Below are positions 9,709-20,423 of a stretch of DNA of 64,000 nucleotides, piece by piece. The stretch spans positions 992,001 through 1,056,000 of the forward strand of contig SDUX01000004.1 in the NCBI GenBank assembly GCA_008729055.1, given 5' to 3'. Made by a program: the position numbers and the translations under genes. This DNA is from Pyropia haitanensis (taxonomy: Eukaryota > Rhodophyta > Bangiophyceae > Bangiales > Bangiaceae). How positions within the stretch are numbered: position 1 is the stretch's first letter; each line of letters opens with the position of its first letter. The notes under the pieces are model-generated. The model was not told the DNA's origin and made no database searches. It was given only the letters and a program-made list of their open reading frames with translations.

Positions 9709-10408
9709 GGTTTGGTGCGCCCAGAGAGAGGGAGAGAGAGGATGTGGTGGGGGGGGGGGGGGGGGGGGGGCGGGGGGGGGGCGCGACGGGCCACGACGGC
9801 GCGACGGGCAAGGACCGCGACGCGGCGACGGGACAGGGCGGGGCGTGCAGCATGGGGGGGAGGACGCCCCGACGGGCACCGCAACGACGCCAGACACACC
9901 CACACAGGTGTTGTGTGTAGGCGGACGGCGTGCCCGGTGTCGGGCCCGCCATCCGCTGCGGTCCAGACCACGCCAGGCGCAGGGTGGCGCGGCGGGGGGG
10001 GGGGGACGCTGCCGCACTCGTGCTCGACCGACGGTGTGTTGGGGGCCACCACGCCGGCGCCGCCCCGCGTTGGGGTGCGAAAAAGTCGATCGGTTGACCC
10101 GTTTGTTTGTTTTTGCCGGCAACGCCAGGAGGTTGGTCGGTGGGCGCCAGCCCGAGCTCCCGATCCCGCCCGCGGCGGGCCACTGCCGCCGACCGGTGCC
10201 GCCGACATGGACGGCGGCGGCGACCGTCGCGGGCAGCGGGCAAGCCGGTGACCGCCGCAGCCGTCCCCCTCTCCTCCATCCACCCGCTTGGCTCGTGCGT
10301 GACGGCCTCGGTCTGGCGGCTCCCCCCCCCCCCCCCCCCCCCCCCCGCGCGCCCCCCCCTTCCCCCCATCCCCTCCCCCCAACTCCCCCCCCCCTCGTCG
10401 GGTCAACC
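9709..10408. other. Divergent intergenic region, F-box gene / cupin gene
   Basis: Seven hundred bases separate the two start codons, which point away from each other, so both promoters should lie here. It contains several G10-plus runs and a T-rich motif (gtttgtttgtttttgcc at about 10101). I find no convincing TATA box. Confidence 0.5.
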
Positions 10409-11366
10409 ATGCCCCCCCCCCCCCCCCCAGCGTCCCCCCCCCCCCCCCCCCCCCCCTCACCCCCGCTCGGGCGTACGTACCCTGGCGCCACGAGGCGGCG
10501 CACACCCCCCTCATCACCACCCGCGGCCTGACGCTCCTCCGCGGCACGCTCCCCCCCGGCGGGTGCACCGGCTGGCACGCCCACGCCGCCCCCGCCGTGT
10601 GTGCGGTGCTCGCCGCCGGGACGGCGGAGGAGCGGCGCCTGGCGGGCGACCGCCTCGGCACCCTCACCCCGCCCGTCCGCAAGCCCCTGACGCTGGGACA
10701 GGTGGTGGTGTACGAGGCGGTGCCCCGGGGGGGGGCGCCGCTGGTCCACGCCGTCCGCCACGTGGGGGGGGGCGCCGGCCTCGATTTTTTGGGCGTCGAG
10801 GTGGGCGCCCCGCCGCCACCCCACGCCACCACCACCACCACCGCCGCCGCCGCCGCCAAGACGGCCACCCCCGATGCGGGGGTGGCCGCCGCGGCCGCTG
10901 CTGCTGCGGCGGCTGCGGCGGCTGCGGCTGCCGCCGCCGCTGCCGCCCTGCCCGCCGCGGGCGGGTCGGTGCGGGCTCCCCCGCCGTGGGCGGCGGTGGT
11001 CACCCGCCGCCCGTGGGCGGTCGTCCACCAGCTGCGGGTGCCCAGCCGCGGCGGCGCCCTCTGCGTTTCCCCCACCGCCGGCGTCCGCGCGCGGGTGCTG
11101 CTGGTCGTCACCGCCACGGCGGGGGCGGCCGTGCAGGTGGGCGCCACGCTCGTGACGCCCGCCGCCGCGGCGGCCTACTTGGTCGTCCATGGGGGGGCGG
11201 GGGGGGAGTGGCGGTTTGTGCCACCGCCGGTTCGGGGGGGGGGGGGGGCGTCGGGGAGGGGGGGGAACCCGCCCCGCGTCCCGCCCCGCGAGAGGGTGGG
11301 GGGGGGGGGGGGGGTGATGACGAGGTGCTGCTGCTGGCGCTGCTTGTTGAGGTGCTTGCCGTGTAG
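10409..11366 (+). CDS. Cupin-like protein (frame breaks at poly-C and poly-G)
   Basis: After a start at 10409 (aaccATGcc) two C tracts (10412-10428 and 10434-10456) shift the frame; the conserved part then reads YVPWRHEAAHTPLITTRG, LLRGTLPPGGCTGWHAH, VCAVLAAGTAEERRLAGD. The G-x5-H-x-H arrangement and the surrounding short beta-strand-like segments resemble the first metal-binding motif of cupin domains. A poly-Ala insertion (about 10880-10960) precedes a second block (WAVVHQLRVPSRGGALCV, VRARVLLVVTAT). After the G17 tract at 11298-11314 the frame that ends DDEVLLLALLVEVLAV and stops at 11366 looks like the natural C-terminus. The function is unknown; cupins range from isomerases to storage proteins. 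The assignment rests on one motif. Confidence 0.5.
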
Positions 11367-12533
11367 GCGGCGGGGGGGGCGGCGTCGCGAGCGCTACGTG
11401 GGGGGGGGGGGGGCGGGCGCGGCGTGTGGTGGCCGACGGCCGGTTACCCACAGCGCGTTGGCCCGGCGGGCGGGCAGGCTGGCGCGGCCCGGACGGAGGC
11501 GCCGGCAGTGGCGGCGGCGGCGGCGGCGGCGGCAGCCCAGCTGGCGTGGCGCGGGGCTCCCTTTCCCGTGCGGGTGTGTGGCGTTTTGACGGTGGCGTGG
11601 CCGCGGGGGGGGGGGGGGAGCGCCTGCCTGGGGCGGGGCCACCGCCCACCGGGGAGCTGGCCCCCCACCGACGCGCACGGACGGCGCTGGGCGTCCCTGT
11701 TTTTCCGAGGAGATGGGGTTGCGCGGGGGATCGTGGCGGGTCGGACCTGCGTTCGTGGCCGTCCCTGCTCGTCGCGACCCGACGGCGGCCGCCGCGGCCA
11801 CCTGTGCCGTTGCGCGCACGCCCCGCCGCCGGCGTACGCCGCGCGCCCGCCACCAGCGTGCCGGCCCGCCGGCCGCCACTCGTGGCCGACCCGCCCGGCG
11901 GGCGCGTGCCGCCACCGTCTGGCGACGGGCGCGCGGTGGGTGGGTGGCGCGGCCGGCCGCCGCGGCGGCGTGCCGGTGGTTGGCGTGCGCCGCTGCGGTG
12001 GGGGGGGGGGGGGGGGGGGGGGTGGGTGTCCCCACTGGCGTGCCCGCTGTCTCGCTGCCGGCAATGGCGGCGGCTGTCGCTCGGCGTGTGCGCTGGGGGC
12101 CACCCTAGTAGGGGAGTGGCGGCAGCCGCTACCCTGGTGGCGACTCGTCTGTCGTGTGCGCCGGCGATGGTTGTGTTGTTTCCTACCCTATCGTCTTTTT
12201 TTTGTCTTTCGCTTGACGTCTCGCACACGCTACCCTCGTACATAGGCAACGACCTACTCACTCGGCTACGCCTCTCTCTCTACAGCTCGCACCCCTCTCC
12301 ACAGAAATAAACTCTCGCACGCCACTCGAATAAGAAAATCACACCGCGCACCCCCCCAGCACCGGCCGCAGCACCAAAACTATATACACGCAGCACCCGA
12401 CACCAAACCGCTGGTGACATTGCCGTCCGTTTGTCCCCCGCCGCCCCCTCGTCCATCACCGCTGGGGGAGGGCGGGGGGGGGCTCCTCCCCGTCAAGCCA
12501 TCACCCGACTGGCCGTCGCGGCAGCCAGGCCGC
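11367..12533. other. Gap between the cupin gene and small gene C
   Basis: GC-rich with several G and C runs. A lower-GC stretch at 12160-12400 includes a T8 tract and an AATAAA at 12306-12311 on plus, which could be a polyadenylation signal, though it lies 940 bp beyond the cupin stop. A 1,234-codon minus frame begins at 12261 and runs into the F-box gene; its first two thirds show no family and are probably not translated. Confidence 0.4.
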
Positions 12534-12926
12534 TCACTCCTGGTAGCCGTGCACCGGGCAGTAGTTCTCCCGCGCCGCCACGCACGCGTCGCAGCCGCAC
12601 TCGTCGTCGTCGTCCTTATCCGACGCGTCCTCCTCCAACTCGGCGGCGCGGGCAGACGCGGCGCGCGCCGCGGCCGCCAGCGCGGTGTAAATGTGGGGCG
12701 TTTCCTCGTCCTCGTACGCGTCCCACAAGGTCGCCGCCGCGCTCTTGTAGTTTTCTACCGCCCGCGTCTGCCACCCGCCGTCGGCGTCTTGGTGGTCGGC
12801 GCTCCACTCGTCACAGTTGCGGGCGTAGCGGGCGTCGATGAGGGCGGCCTCGACCTTGGTCGGCGACGTTGCGTTGTCCTCGTGCGCCTCGAGGTGCGTG
12901 AGCCAGCTGCTGCTGGGGACGCCCAT
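12534..12926 (-). CDS. Small-family protein, member C (130 aa)
   Basis: Intact 130-residue member of the same unrecognised family as the genes at 6301 and 16378. It begins MGVPSSSWLTHLEAHEDNAT; conserved blocks include KVEAALIDARYARNCDEW, the NYKSAAATLWDAYEDEE block, and TPHIYTALAAAARAASARAA. An acidic stretch (EEDASDKDDDDE) leads to a Cys motif CGCDACVAARENYCPVHG. The pattern suggests a small helical protein with a possible metal-binding tail. The start at 12926 is chosen because it aligns with the starts of A and B; an ATG 27 codons upstream precedes only Pro-rich sequence. Divergence from A and B is much greater than between A and B, so this is an older duplicate. Confidence 0.75.
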   Translation of the reverse strand: MGVPSSSWLTHLEAHEDNATSPTKVEAALIDARYARNCDEWSADHQDADGGWQTRAVENYKSAAATLWDAYEDEETPHIYTALAAAARAASARAAELEEDASDKDDDDECGCDACVAARENYCPVHGYQE

Positions 12927-13188
12927 GGTGGTAGGGGCGGGGGGGGGAGGGAGCAAAGAGGGGTGCGGTGGAAGAGGGTACCGGGGGGGGGGGGGGGGAA
13001 AGGTCACGCGGACGCACTGCTAAGGATGGGCGCGACGGGGGGAGAGGAGCGCGAGGACGCGGAGACAGGGGAGGAGAGCGTGGGCACGAAGGAGCCAGGG
13101 GAACCCGTGGATGTGAGCGGCGAGCGTGGGAGCTGGGGTGCGTTGGCACGAAAGTGAGGGTCGGTGCGGTGCTGGCGGGACGGCCGCC

Positions 13189-13196
13189 CTTTATAT
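13189..13196 (-). promoter_or_regulatory. TATA box of small-family gene C
   Basis: On the minus strand reads ATATAAAG, about 263 bp upstream of the ATG at 12926. Position and sequence parallel the boxes of copies A and B. Confidence 0.65.
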
Positions 13197-13209
13197 GCCC
13201 CAGTGGCGA

Positions 13210-15215
13210 CGGTGAGAAGCTTCAACGCCCCCCCCCTGTGGCACCACGCAGGGCACCGGGACCCGCTTGCGTGCCGCCCTGGGGCGCACCCACCAGCGTG
13301 CGCACGGCGGCCCCCAGGCCCCAGCTGGGAAGGCCAGCCAGCAGCGGCACCAGCATGGCTGGAGGTGTCACAAGACTTCGGCCTTCTCTCTCGGTCCAGT
13401 GGTCCAGTAGGAGCGTCGCTCCTCGTCCACGTAGACCTCGACACTCCGCTCCGGTGCCCCGACAGGCGTGATGTGGTTCCTGGCTGCCCCGATTTGGACG
13501 TCGCTTGCCAGCCCACCCCCTCTGCTTCCTCCTGAGTGGATGAAGGGGCCGCTCGCGAGATTCCATCCCAACAATATGGCACACTCTCGGGCCTCACCCG
13601 TGCATCCCTTCTACGGCGGTCGAAGACAAAAACTCCATCTGGTGACGGAGGGTCGTGATCTTTGACCGAGGACAGCCCCCGCCATCGCGGTGGGTCGCCA
13701 CAGAGAACACCAGCATTCCTTGTTGCCCTCGAAGGCCCAAGATCTTGCCGACCTGTCGTTTCGCGCGGGCCTCCCACCCGTGCCAACAACAATCGCCTTC
13801 CGCCGGGGTCGCCCGCGGACACGCGCGCGGGGGTCAGCTGGCAGAAAGCGCATGTTTGCGAGGGCCAAAGAAGAAGTAGAGAACAGGACAGCCGCAACCC
13901 GCTGCTGGGCGTCATGAGAGGGGGCAGTCCATGCGCATTGCGAACGCCGCTCCAGGACAGCGTGCCCTGTGGGGTCTGGTGTAGCCACGGCGTATCAGGA
14001 CTCCACGCTCGGACAGCCACGTGCCACAAATCAATGAGCTGTACGTTCCCGGTCGCAGCGCCGTGTCGGCTTTCATGGCCGCGTCCGATTGGTCCGCAAA
14101 TAAGGAGAGTAGGCTCTCCTAGCTGATCTATCGGCCTGACATGTGACGGAAGAGCAGGTGGGGTGGCGGGTCCTCTCCCCAACCCCGCGATTGGTGGCCT
14201 ACAACCATAACGGAGAATCCGTGGGCACTTTCGAAGAGGCGTGGCGGCCGTAACTCCTGCGCCCTTTGATCCGCGCGCGTGCCGACGGCGGAACAACCAA
14301 GAGGACGACCATAAACACCGTCGACGAGCCGCCCGCGATGCGCCGTGGACGAGGTGCGGGTGTGTAGGGGAGCCAGCGACATCAGCAAACACCACCGTGT
14401 GCCCAGGGATCTGTTTGCTGGTCGGATCATCTGCGCCGACCCTTGATGGCGCGATGTCGCTCTGGTGCCACAACACAGCGAGAAAGGCCATTTCTGCGGT
14501 GTTGGCCTCAGAGTGGGTCATCACCAGCGCCCCAGACCCCCACATGTGAGCGAGTCGCCCCTTGAGAGAGTCGCGGCACGACAGGGTGTCAGCGTGCGGG
14601 TTGAGGAATTGCTGTGGGGCTGGTGGCCCTGCCTGTACCGTCATTCTCGAGGCGTTTGTGCGTTTGGGTGCAACCGAGGCTGCCGTCACGGCGTGGCGAC
14701 GCCGGCTGCAGCTGTGGGCGCTACGGCAGCGACGGCGGCGGCGGTGGCGAGGAGAAAAGTCCGGTGGAAGGTCGCTCTCCCCTCCTCGTTGGCTGGCTGG
14801 ACGCGGTTCACGTCTCCGCGATCGAAGACCGCCTGCGCGGTGGCCCACCTTAGGGACGTGGGCGCTCTCTTGGAGAGTCATTCGCGATGCCGACGAGCCA
14901 TACCAACGGCCCGCTTGGTTGTTCACATCCTCCACCAGCGGCTGTCCACACTGGCGCCTACGCCAGCTGTGCACCGTCTTCTCCCTCCCCAACCGTGTCG
15001 GGTGAAGAGCTCTCGCTGGAGGGTTGGCCGCGATGGGTCCAGGCACGTCTTCATCAGAAAGCGAGCGGCGGAAGGTCCAGGAGAGAGGGGCAAAGAGGGG
15101 GGTGCGCGTGGCTGGGGACACAAAGGTGGCGATGTCCCATGCCGCTCTGACGCACCACTGCGGGCGAGTAGGCGGGGGCCACCCAGACGAGCTGCAGCGC
15201 CCAACAATCCCGCAC
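13210..15215. other. Two-kb stretch with a long open minus frame, no gene recognised
   Basis: A minus frame stays open from 15250 to 13004 (748 codons), longer than expected in sequence of this lower GC content. Its translation shows no domain I can name, and protein-like patches also occur in the other two minus frames. One patch (KILGLRGQQGMLVF, about 13730) vaguely recalls the region after the integrase core of Ty1/copia elements. A decayed retroelement is possible but unproven. The upstream end overlaps duplication copy B. Confidence 0.3.
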
Positions 15216-16706
15216 GACAGCGTGGTAGTAGTGAATCTGGTCGTTGACACCGGTTGTCTGAACTTTGGTCGTGGCGAGCACGCTTAACGTCGGTTCAATT
15301 GGCGTTGTTGGCAAGATACCGGCGGATGTTTTCGCGGATTTCCGTCCTTGGGCAGTGTGGTGCACTGGTGTCAGCCAAGAGCCCAGCCGGGAGGCAGGGA
15401 CGGACGGCGAGGCTGGCGCTGCCCCCTGTGCCGAGTGCCTGGGAGAAGACGAGCAGACCCGTGCTTGCAACACAGGACATACGGGCTGGCGAGGCCCTCC
15501 GCCATTGGTCAAGAAGATATGTCCTCTCACCGCGCTCCTCTCGCACCGTCGCCGCCCTCCATTTTCAGCGCGCCCCCATCGCATCTCCCTCTTCTCAGCG
15601 GGATGTTCAGGGCGGTGAAAGACTAGAAGAGAGGAGACAGCGGGGCGGCGGTCACCCGCGCTGTACAGATACGGCTTGCGTCCGACACGCGCCGACACGC
15701 GCCCAGAGCGACGGTTGCAAACACTCGGTACACACGACAATCCTACAGACTTCGTGACGGCGTGTGCCCCATGTAGACCACCCGTTCGCTGCCGCCCCCC
15801 TGCGCCGGATGATCAGTGGCCAATCAGCAGTGAGGATTGCATCGGTGGCAGTGACCAGCGGGGCCTACGCGTTGCAGCACACCGTATCCTGGGGGAGGGG
15901 CGCTGGGGGGGGGATGCCAGCCCGTGTGCACGCCGGTTGAAACAGGCCACTGTCAACCTGAGTGTCAGTGCCTTTGCAGACGTGGCTCATATTTATGACC
16001 AGGTTGGACATGCTGGTCCACGGATGCATGGGGGTGCCTCACGGGGCTACTGGGAGAGGGGTCGAGGTGACCCATGACAAGGTTTTCTCGTGCATGTGCC
16101 CCTGCAGTGCAGCACAGGAAGCGGCTCTGGGGCTGCAGGGCGACGCTGTGGGGCCCGATGTTGGCCGCCAAAGGATATAAAAGGGTTGCCGCAGCAGAGT
16201 CACCCCCACGAACTCCATCCCATCTCCTCCCCAGCAGATGCCAGCAGCCTCCCCGCGCTCAGGTCCACACTTGCCTGCGCCTTCGTTGCGTCCGCGCTGT
16301 CGCCCCCCCTCCTGTTCCCGTACACACGCCTCCCCTCCCCTTCCCCTCTCCCCCCTTTCCCCTCCCACCTTTGCGCCATGGGCCGCCCCGGCGACCGCTG
16401 GCTCGCCCACCTCGAGGCAAACGAGGACAACGCGACGTCCCCCTCCAAGGTCGAAGCCGGTCTCATCGACGCCCGCTTTGCCCACCGTTGCGACAAGTGG
16501 TGGAACGAGGAAGCCGACTCGGATGTGTCGTGGCACACCAAAGCGGTGAACAACTACAAGAGCGCCGCGGCCACCTTCTGGGCCGCCTACGAAGACGAGA
16601 CGACACCCCACATCTACAACGCGCTGGCGACGGCGGCCAAGGCCGCGTCCGCCCGGGCGGCTGAGATGGAAGGGACGTCGTCGTCGACGCCGTCGAGCGG
16701 CAAGGG
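15216..16706 (+). repeat. Segmental duplication copy B (unoccupied site)
   Basis: Colinear with 1-339 plus 5481-6634 but without the 5.1-kb insertion. Around 15550-15575 the sequence passes continuously from the counterpart of 330-339 to the counterpart of 5491 onward. From about 15950 the copies are very similar, including 5' flank, TATA box, leader and coding region. Confidence 0.85.
16176..16183 (+). promoter_or_regulatory. TATA box of small-family gene B
   Basis: TATAAAAG, 195 bp upstream of the ATG at 16378, in the same context as 6098-6105 (followed by ggttgcc and cagcagagtcac). Confidence 0.75.
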
Positions 16707-16827
16707 CTGCGGGTGCGACGTCTGCCAGCCGGCACGGTCAGCGCCCGCGCCAACGACGTGCCACTGTGCCGCATGTCGGCCGCGCGTGTGGCACCACTGC
16801 GCGTGGCACAGTCATTATCACGGCTGA
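16378..16827 (+). CDS. Small-family protein, copy B (149 aa)
   Basis: Full-length member beginning MGRPGDRWLAHLEANEDNAT. Residues 1-100 match copy A almost throughout and member C in blocks. A Ser/Thr linker (EGTSSSTPSSGKG) leads to a tail with CGCDVC, then CHCAAC and closely spaced His residues (WHHCAWHSHYHG), which suggests metal binding, possibly zinc or copper; this is inference. The core is Trp/Ala-rich and predicted helical, with no signal peptide or membrane segment evident. No known domain is recognised. The leader (16190-16377) is pyrimidine-rich and shared with copy A. Confidence 0.75.
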   Translation: MGRPGDRWLAHLEANEDNATSPSKVEAGLIDARFAHRCDKWWNEEADSDVSWHTKAVNNYKSAAATFWAAYEDETTPHIYNALATAAKAASARAAEMEGTSSSTPSSGKGCGCDVCQPARSAPAPTTCHCAACRPRVWHHCAWHSHYHG

Positions 16828-17787
16828 GCGGGCGGCATCCACCAAGGGGAGCTTCATCCCCCAGGCCGCAGCTGCTGTTGGAGGCGGGATCGTCAGAGCG
16901 GATCGGTGTCGGGTGCTGCGGGTGTACAGTTTGGTTGTTGTTGCGGCCGGTGCTGGTGACGTTTTGGTGTTCGGTTTATTTTTATTCTTGCGTGGGGTCC
17001 ATGCATGTGTTCAATCCTTGTCTTGAGGAGGCTTTCTGTGTGAGTACTGTAGAGTAGAGAGTGGAGAGGGTGGTGGTTGGTGGTCTTTTTGTAGAGGGCA
17101 GTGTGCGCGGGACGTCCGATAGAAAGACACAAAAAAAAAACAGAAAGGGTGGAAACTCAGCCCGAGGCCGGAAAACGGCCACCAATACAGTGATGGCTTC
17201 TCCGCACTGAGCGCGCGACGTCGTCTGCCAGCCCGGGCAGTGCAACGCGAACAGGTAGACAAGAGTTCCGAGGAGCACGACGCGAGCGTTGGTCACGGAA
17301 AGGAACAGGAAGAGGACCACCTAACGGGGCGATGGGTAAGCAAGGGCACTCACCAGACGAACTGCGCCGTCGATTGGAGACTGCGGAGAGCGCCGGCCTG
17401 GGGAGCTCCACCTGGGTGAGAGATCTGCTCAAGAGAAGGATGGAGCCGCTTGACGTCGGGTGCTGCGTGTATCGGCAACGCATGCCGTGGGTGAGGCCGG
17501 TTGATCGAGCTGCGGGAGCGTCTTCTTCCAGCCATGGTGGACGCCCTTGACAGGTAGAGCCACGATTTCCTCTTGTGCTTGACAGTTGCGGTGCACAGTG
17601 GGGGTGGCGTACCGACAAACAAAGGATGACGGTTAGGCATAGGGCGCGGACTGCTGCTCGCCAAACAACCAACGCGTTCCACAGCAACAGGCCTCCCATC
17701 CCGCCACAGTAGGGGCACCAGCCCGAGCCCGCCGCCATGTCCCGCCGACGCCCCGAGTCCGACCCTCCCCCCCCCCCCCGCACACGG
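16828..17787. other. Gap between small gene B and the DGK gene
   Basis: Sequence of moderate GC content containing T-rich words (tttatttttattc at about 16976) that would suit the 3' end of gene B, an A9 tract near 17131 and AAAAC-rich DNA. Minus frames of 112 and 217 codons (16982-17320, 17157-17810) have hydrophobic patches but no motif, and I do not call them. Confidence 0.4.
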
Positions 17788-19227
17788 TCACGTGATGCTG
17801 AACTTGGCATTCGCCCGCCTCCGCTCGTGCCACCGCGGCCCCGGCACGGCGGCGACCTGCCCCCCTGCGCGCCCGTCCTCCCCCCCCGCCCCCCCCCCCC
17901 CCGTGCCCGCGCGGATGGTCACCACCCCCCCGTGCTGCGCCCACGGCTCGCCGTCCACCTGTGCGGGTGTGCGGACGCCCTCCCGCAGCCGCACCTCCGC
18001 CACCCGCCCCTGCGCCAGCCGCACGGCCGGCACGCGCAGCCGCATGAGAGTGTAGTGGGTGAGGTTGGGTAGCGCCAGCACCTCAAACCGCCCGTCATCG
18101 ACGCTCATCGGCGTGTGGCCGTGACGGCGGCCGACGCGCGGGGTGGGGAAGCCCCACGGCTGGGTGCCGCCGCCATACGACGGGATGTTGAGCACGATGA
18201 GCGACTGCGTGCGGGGCGGCACCGACACCTCTACCCCGTCGACGGTGACCGACTCGAGGAAGTCGGCGGTGGTAAACTTGGAGCCCACCAGCACGTGCCG
18301 TGCGCCGAGCGTGAGGTGCGCGGTGAGGTTGCCGCCGCGCGTCTTGTACCGCTCCGGGTGGCGCCAGCGCTTCTCGTTAAACGCCAGCTCCACCGCCGCG
18401 TCTACCCCAAAGCTGATATAGTTGACCATCACCGGCCGCGCCGTGTGCGCCGCGCCGTCCGCGTCGATGGACGTGGACGACGCGACCGACGCGGTGCCCG
18501 CGACCGACACGCGCCAGACGTCGAGGAGGCGCTCCCGCACCACCCCGCGGCCGCGGAGGTACTCGACGAGGGTGGGCAGCGCCGCCGCGCCAGGGTACTT
18601 GACGCCCCACCCCAGCGCGCGGGAGATGTCATTGCCCGAGCCGAGCGGGATGGGCGCCAGCGCCACGTGCGACAGGCCGCGGGACTCGACGACGGAGGCA
18701 ACCCACGAGAAGGTGCCGTCGCCGCCCGCCACAAACGCCCGCACGGGCGCCAACGCCCGCACACCGTTGCCACCGTTGCCAGCAGTGTCGTCGCCGCCCG
18801 CCCCCGCAGCGGCCTCACCCTGCGACACTGCGTCCAACCCTCGGCCCGGTCCCCCATCCGCCTTGATGTCAAACACCGCCGCGTCGCCCAGGATGCCGCG
18901 TAAGACGGTGAGCACCTTGGCGCCCCGCTGGCCCCCCGACCCGGGGTTGACAAACGCAATCAGCTTGTAGACGCCGACGGCGACGGCGCCACCGGCCGAG
19001 GCTGTGGCGGTGGCGGTGGCGGTAGCGGTGGCGGTGGCGGTCGGGGCGGCGGTGGTGGTGGACGTCGCGGTGGTGGTGGCAGTGGCGGTCGCAGTGGCGG
19101 CCGGGCCGGCGGCGGCGGCGGCGGCGGCGTCAATCTCCCGCCGCGCCGCGTCCGCAATCGTCGGGTCCGTGTCGTCGCGGGAGGACGAGGGGGCGGTGCC
19201 GCCCGGCGGGCTCAGGCGCACATCCAT
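17788..19227 (-). CDS. Diacylglycerol kinase
   Basis: A single 479-codon frame. After an Ala/Thr-rich N-terminus (1-80) comes the DAGK catalytic domain: FVNPGSGGQRG near 92-102, the nucleotide-binding GGDGT at 168-172 (VAGGDGTFSWV), and LGSGNDISRALGWG near 195-208. The accessory domain follows, with VNYISFGVDAAVELAFNEKR and LIVLNIPSYGGG. These are the signature motifs of eukaryotic diacylglycerol kinases, which phosphorylate diacylglycerol to phosphatidic acid. No C1 or EF-hand module is present, as in the small plant DGK class, so lipid recruitment must differ from the animal enzymes. The ATG at 19227 is the first in frame; an ATG at 19301 in another frame, beyond a G-rich tract, could be the true start if that tract length is wrong. 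Confidence 0.9.
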   Translation of the reverse strand: MDVRLSPPGGTAPSSSRDDTDPTIADAARREIDAAAAAAAGPAATATATATTTATSTTTAAPTATATATATATATASAGGAVAVGVYKLIAFVNPGSGGQRGAKVLTVLRGILGDAAVFDIKADGGPGRGLDAVSQGEAAAGAGGDDTAGNGGNGVRALAPVRAFVAGGDGTFSWVASVVESRGLSHVALAPIPLGSGNDISRALGWGVKYPGAAALPTLVEYLRGRGVVRERLLDVWRVSVAGTASVASSTSIDADGAAHTARPVMVNYISFGVDAAVELAFNEKRWRHPERYKTRGGNLTAHLTLGARHVLVGSKFTTADFLESVTVDGVEVSVPPRTQSLIVLNIPSYGGGTQPWGFPTPRVGRRHGHTPMSVDDGRFEVLALPNLTHYTLMRLRVPAVRLAQGRVAEVRLREGVRTPAQVDGEPWAQHGGVVTIRAGTGGGGAGGEDGRAGGQVAAVPGPRWHERRRANAKFSIT

Positions 19228-20423
19228 CTGCTCGGGGGGGGGTGGGGGTGGGGGTCGCCGGCCACAGTGGGTGGGGGAGGGGGCGCCGCTCCACTACTCA
19301 TGGTGACACCACCACGAGATACGTGGGTGGAGACGAAGGGACCCGGGTGGGGGGGGGGGGAGGGACCGCAGGCGACGTCGCCGACACCCACCGGGAGCGC
19401 CCAGAGGCGGCCGTCAAGGTCACCGCCCGAGGGCCACCAGCCGGCCCAATGGCGCGCAGGCGGTGGGGTGCCGCGGTGACGGCCGGTGGTAACGGCAGTG
19501 GTGGTGGGGGGGTGTGGCGGGGGGGTGGGTGGGGAACAGCGGCGTTTGCGGTGGCGTTGGCAGTGGATGGTGGCGGTGGCGGTCGTTGTGGCAGCGGCGG
19601 ACACAGTCGCGGTGGCGGCAGAGGTTGCGGCCGAAGGGAACCGCGGGAGGAGGTGGAGGCGGGGACGGCGGCGGCGGCGGCGGCGGCGGGGGGACGGCAC
19701 AGCCGGTTCGTGGGTGCGCGAGCGCGAGGTGGGGGGGACCACCTGCAGCGACCTGCGCCAACAACCGAGCCAGAGCAGACGGACGCCCATGCAGTAGGGG
19801 GTCGGGCGGGGGGCTTACAAAAGGCGGCGCCGGCGGGGAGGCCCTCGACGCTGCTTGGGCCCAGAATGTGAGTTTTTCACAGTGATGGACCCGCTGCAGC
19901 TGCGCGAAGAGGACGGGCGCTCGAGGATCCCTCGACCGCCACGCGCGTCCGGACGTGCGGGCACGTCAGGCCACGTGGAACGCTACCCAACGTCCATGGT
20001 CGTCCACAAAAACAGACTATTTAGTGAATTTTTCATTAACCAACGATTTAACCACGTCCAGGACTGGATACACTCAATCAGCTGCCCGTAGTCTTGATTA
20101 AGCCAATCCGTCTAGACTTACATGGCAGGACGACTGCTGTTCAGTGAAGAAGGAATTGGGGACCGCCGGGAACGTGAGCGCGGCACCGCGCCGCGACGCT
20201 CCCTCCCCCCCCCACGCCCCACGGCACAGGAAGGTGTGGCGACAGGCGGCAACGCGGCAACGAAGTGCGCGCATGCTGAAGATCTCTGGAGGGGGGTGGT
20301 CGGTGCCGATGCCGGGGTTGCGCGCCGCGCGCCACCACTGATGTGTGCCAACGCCGCGACCCGCCGCCCCGCATCGACGTCGACATCGACCTCTTCAGCG
20401 ATTGATGGAGTAGCGCAGGGTGG
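19228..20423. other. Gap upstream of the DGK gene
   Basis: The part to about 19860 is GC-rich, with Gly/Arg/Pro frames on both strands and no motif. From 19990 to 20110 the GC content drops (cacaaaaacagactatttag, then gaatttttcattaacc), perhaps intergenic or 3' sequence. Short frames at 19855-20091 (plus) and 20118-20513 (minus) are not supported. Confidence 0.4.

Noticed and set aside
9709..12261. N-terminal two thirds of the 1,234-codon minus frame
   Set aside because: Lies over a divergent promoter and over the plus-strand cupin gene; no motif.
12306..12311. AATAAA as the polyadenylation signal of the cupin gene
   Set aside because: It is 940 bp beyond the stop codon and the only such motif noted nearby; the link to the gene is not supported.
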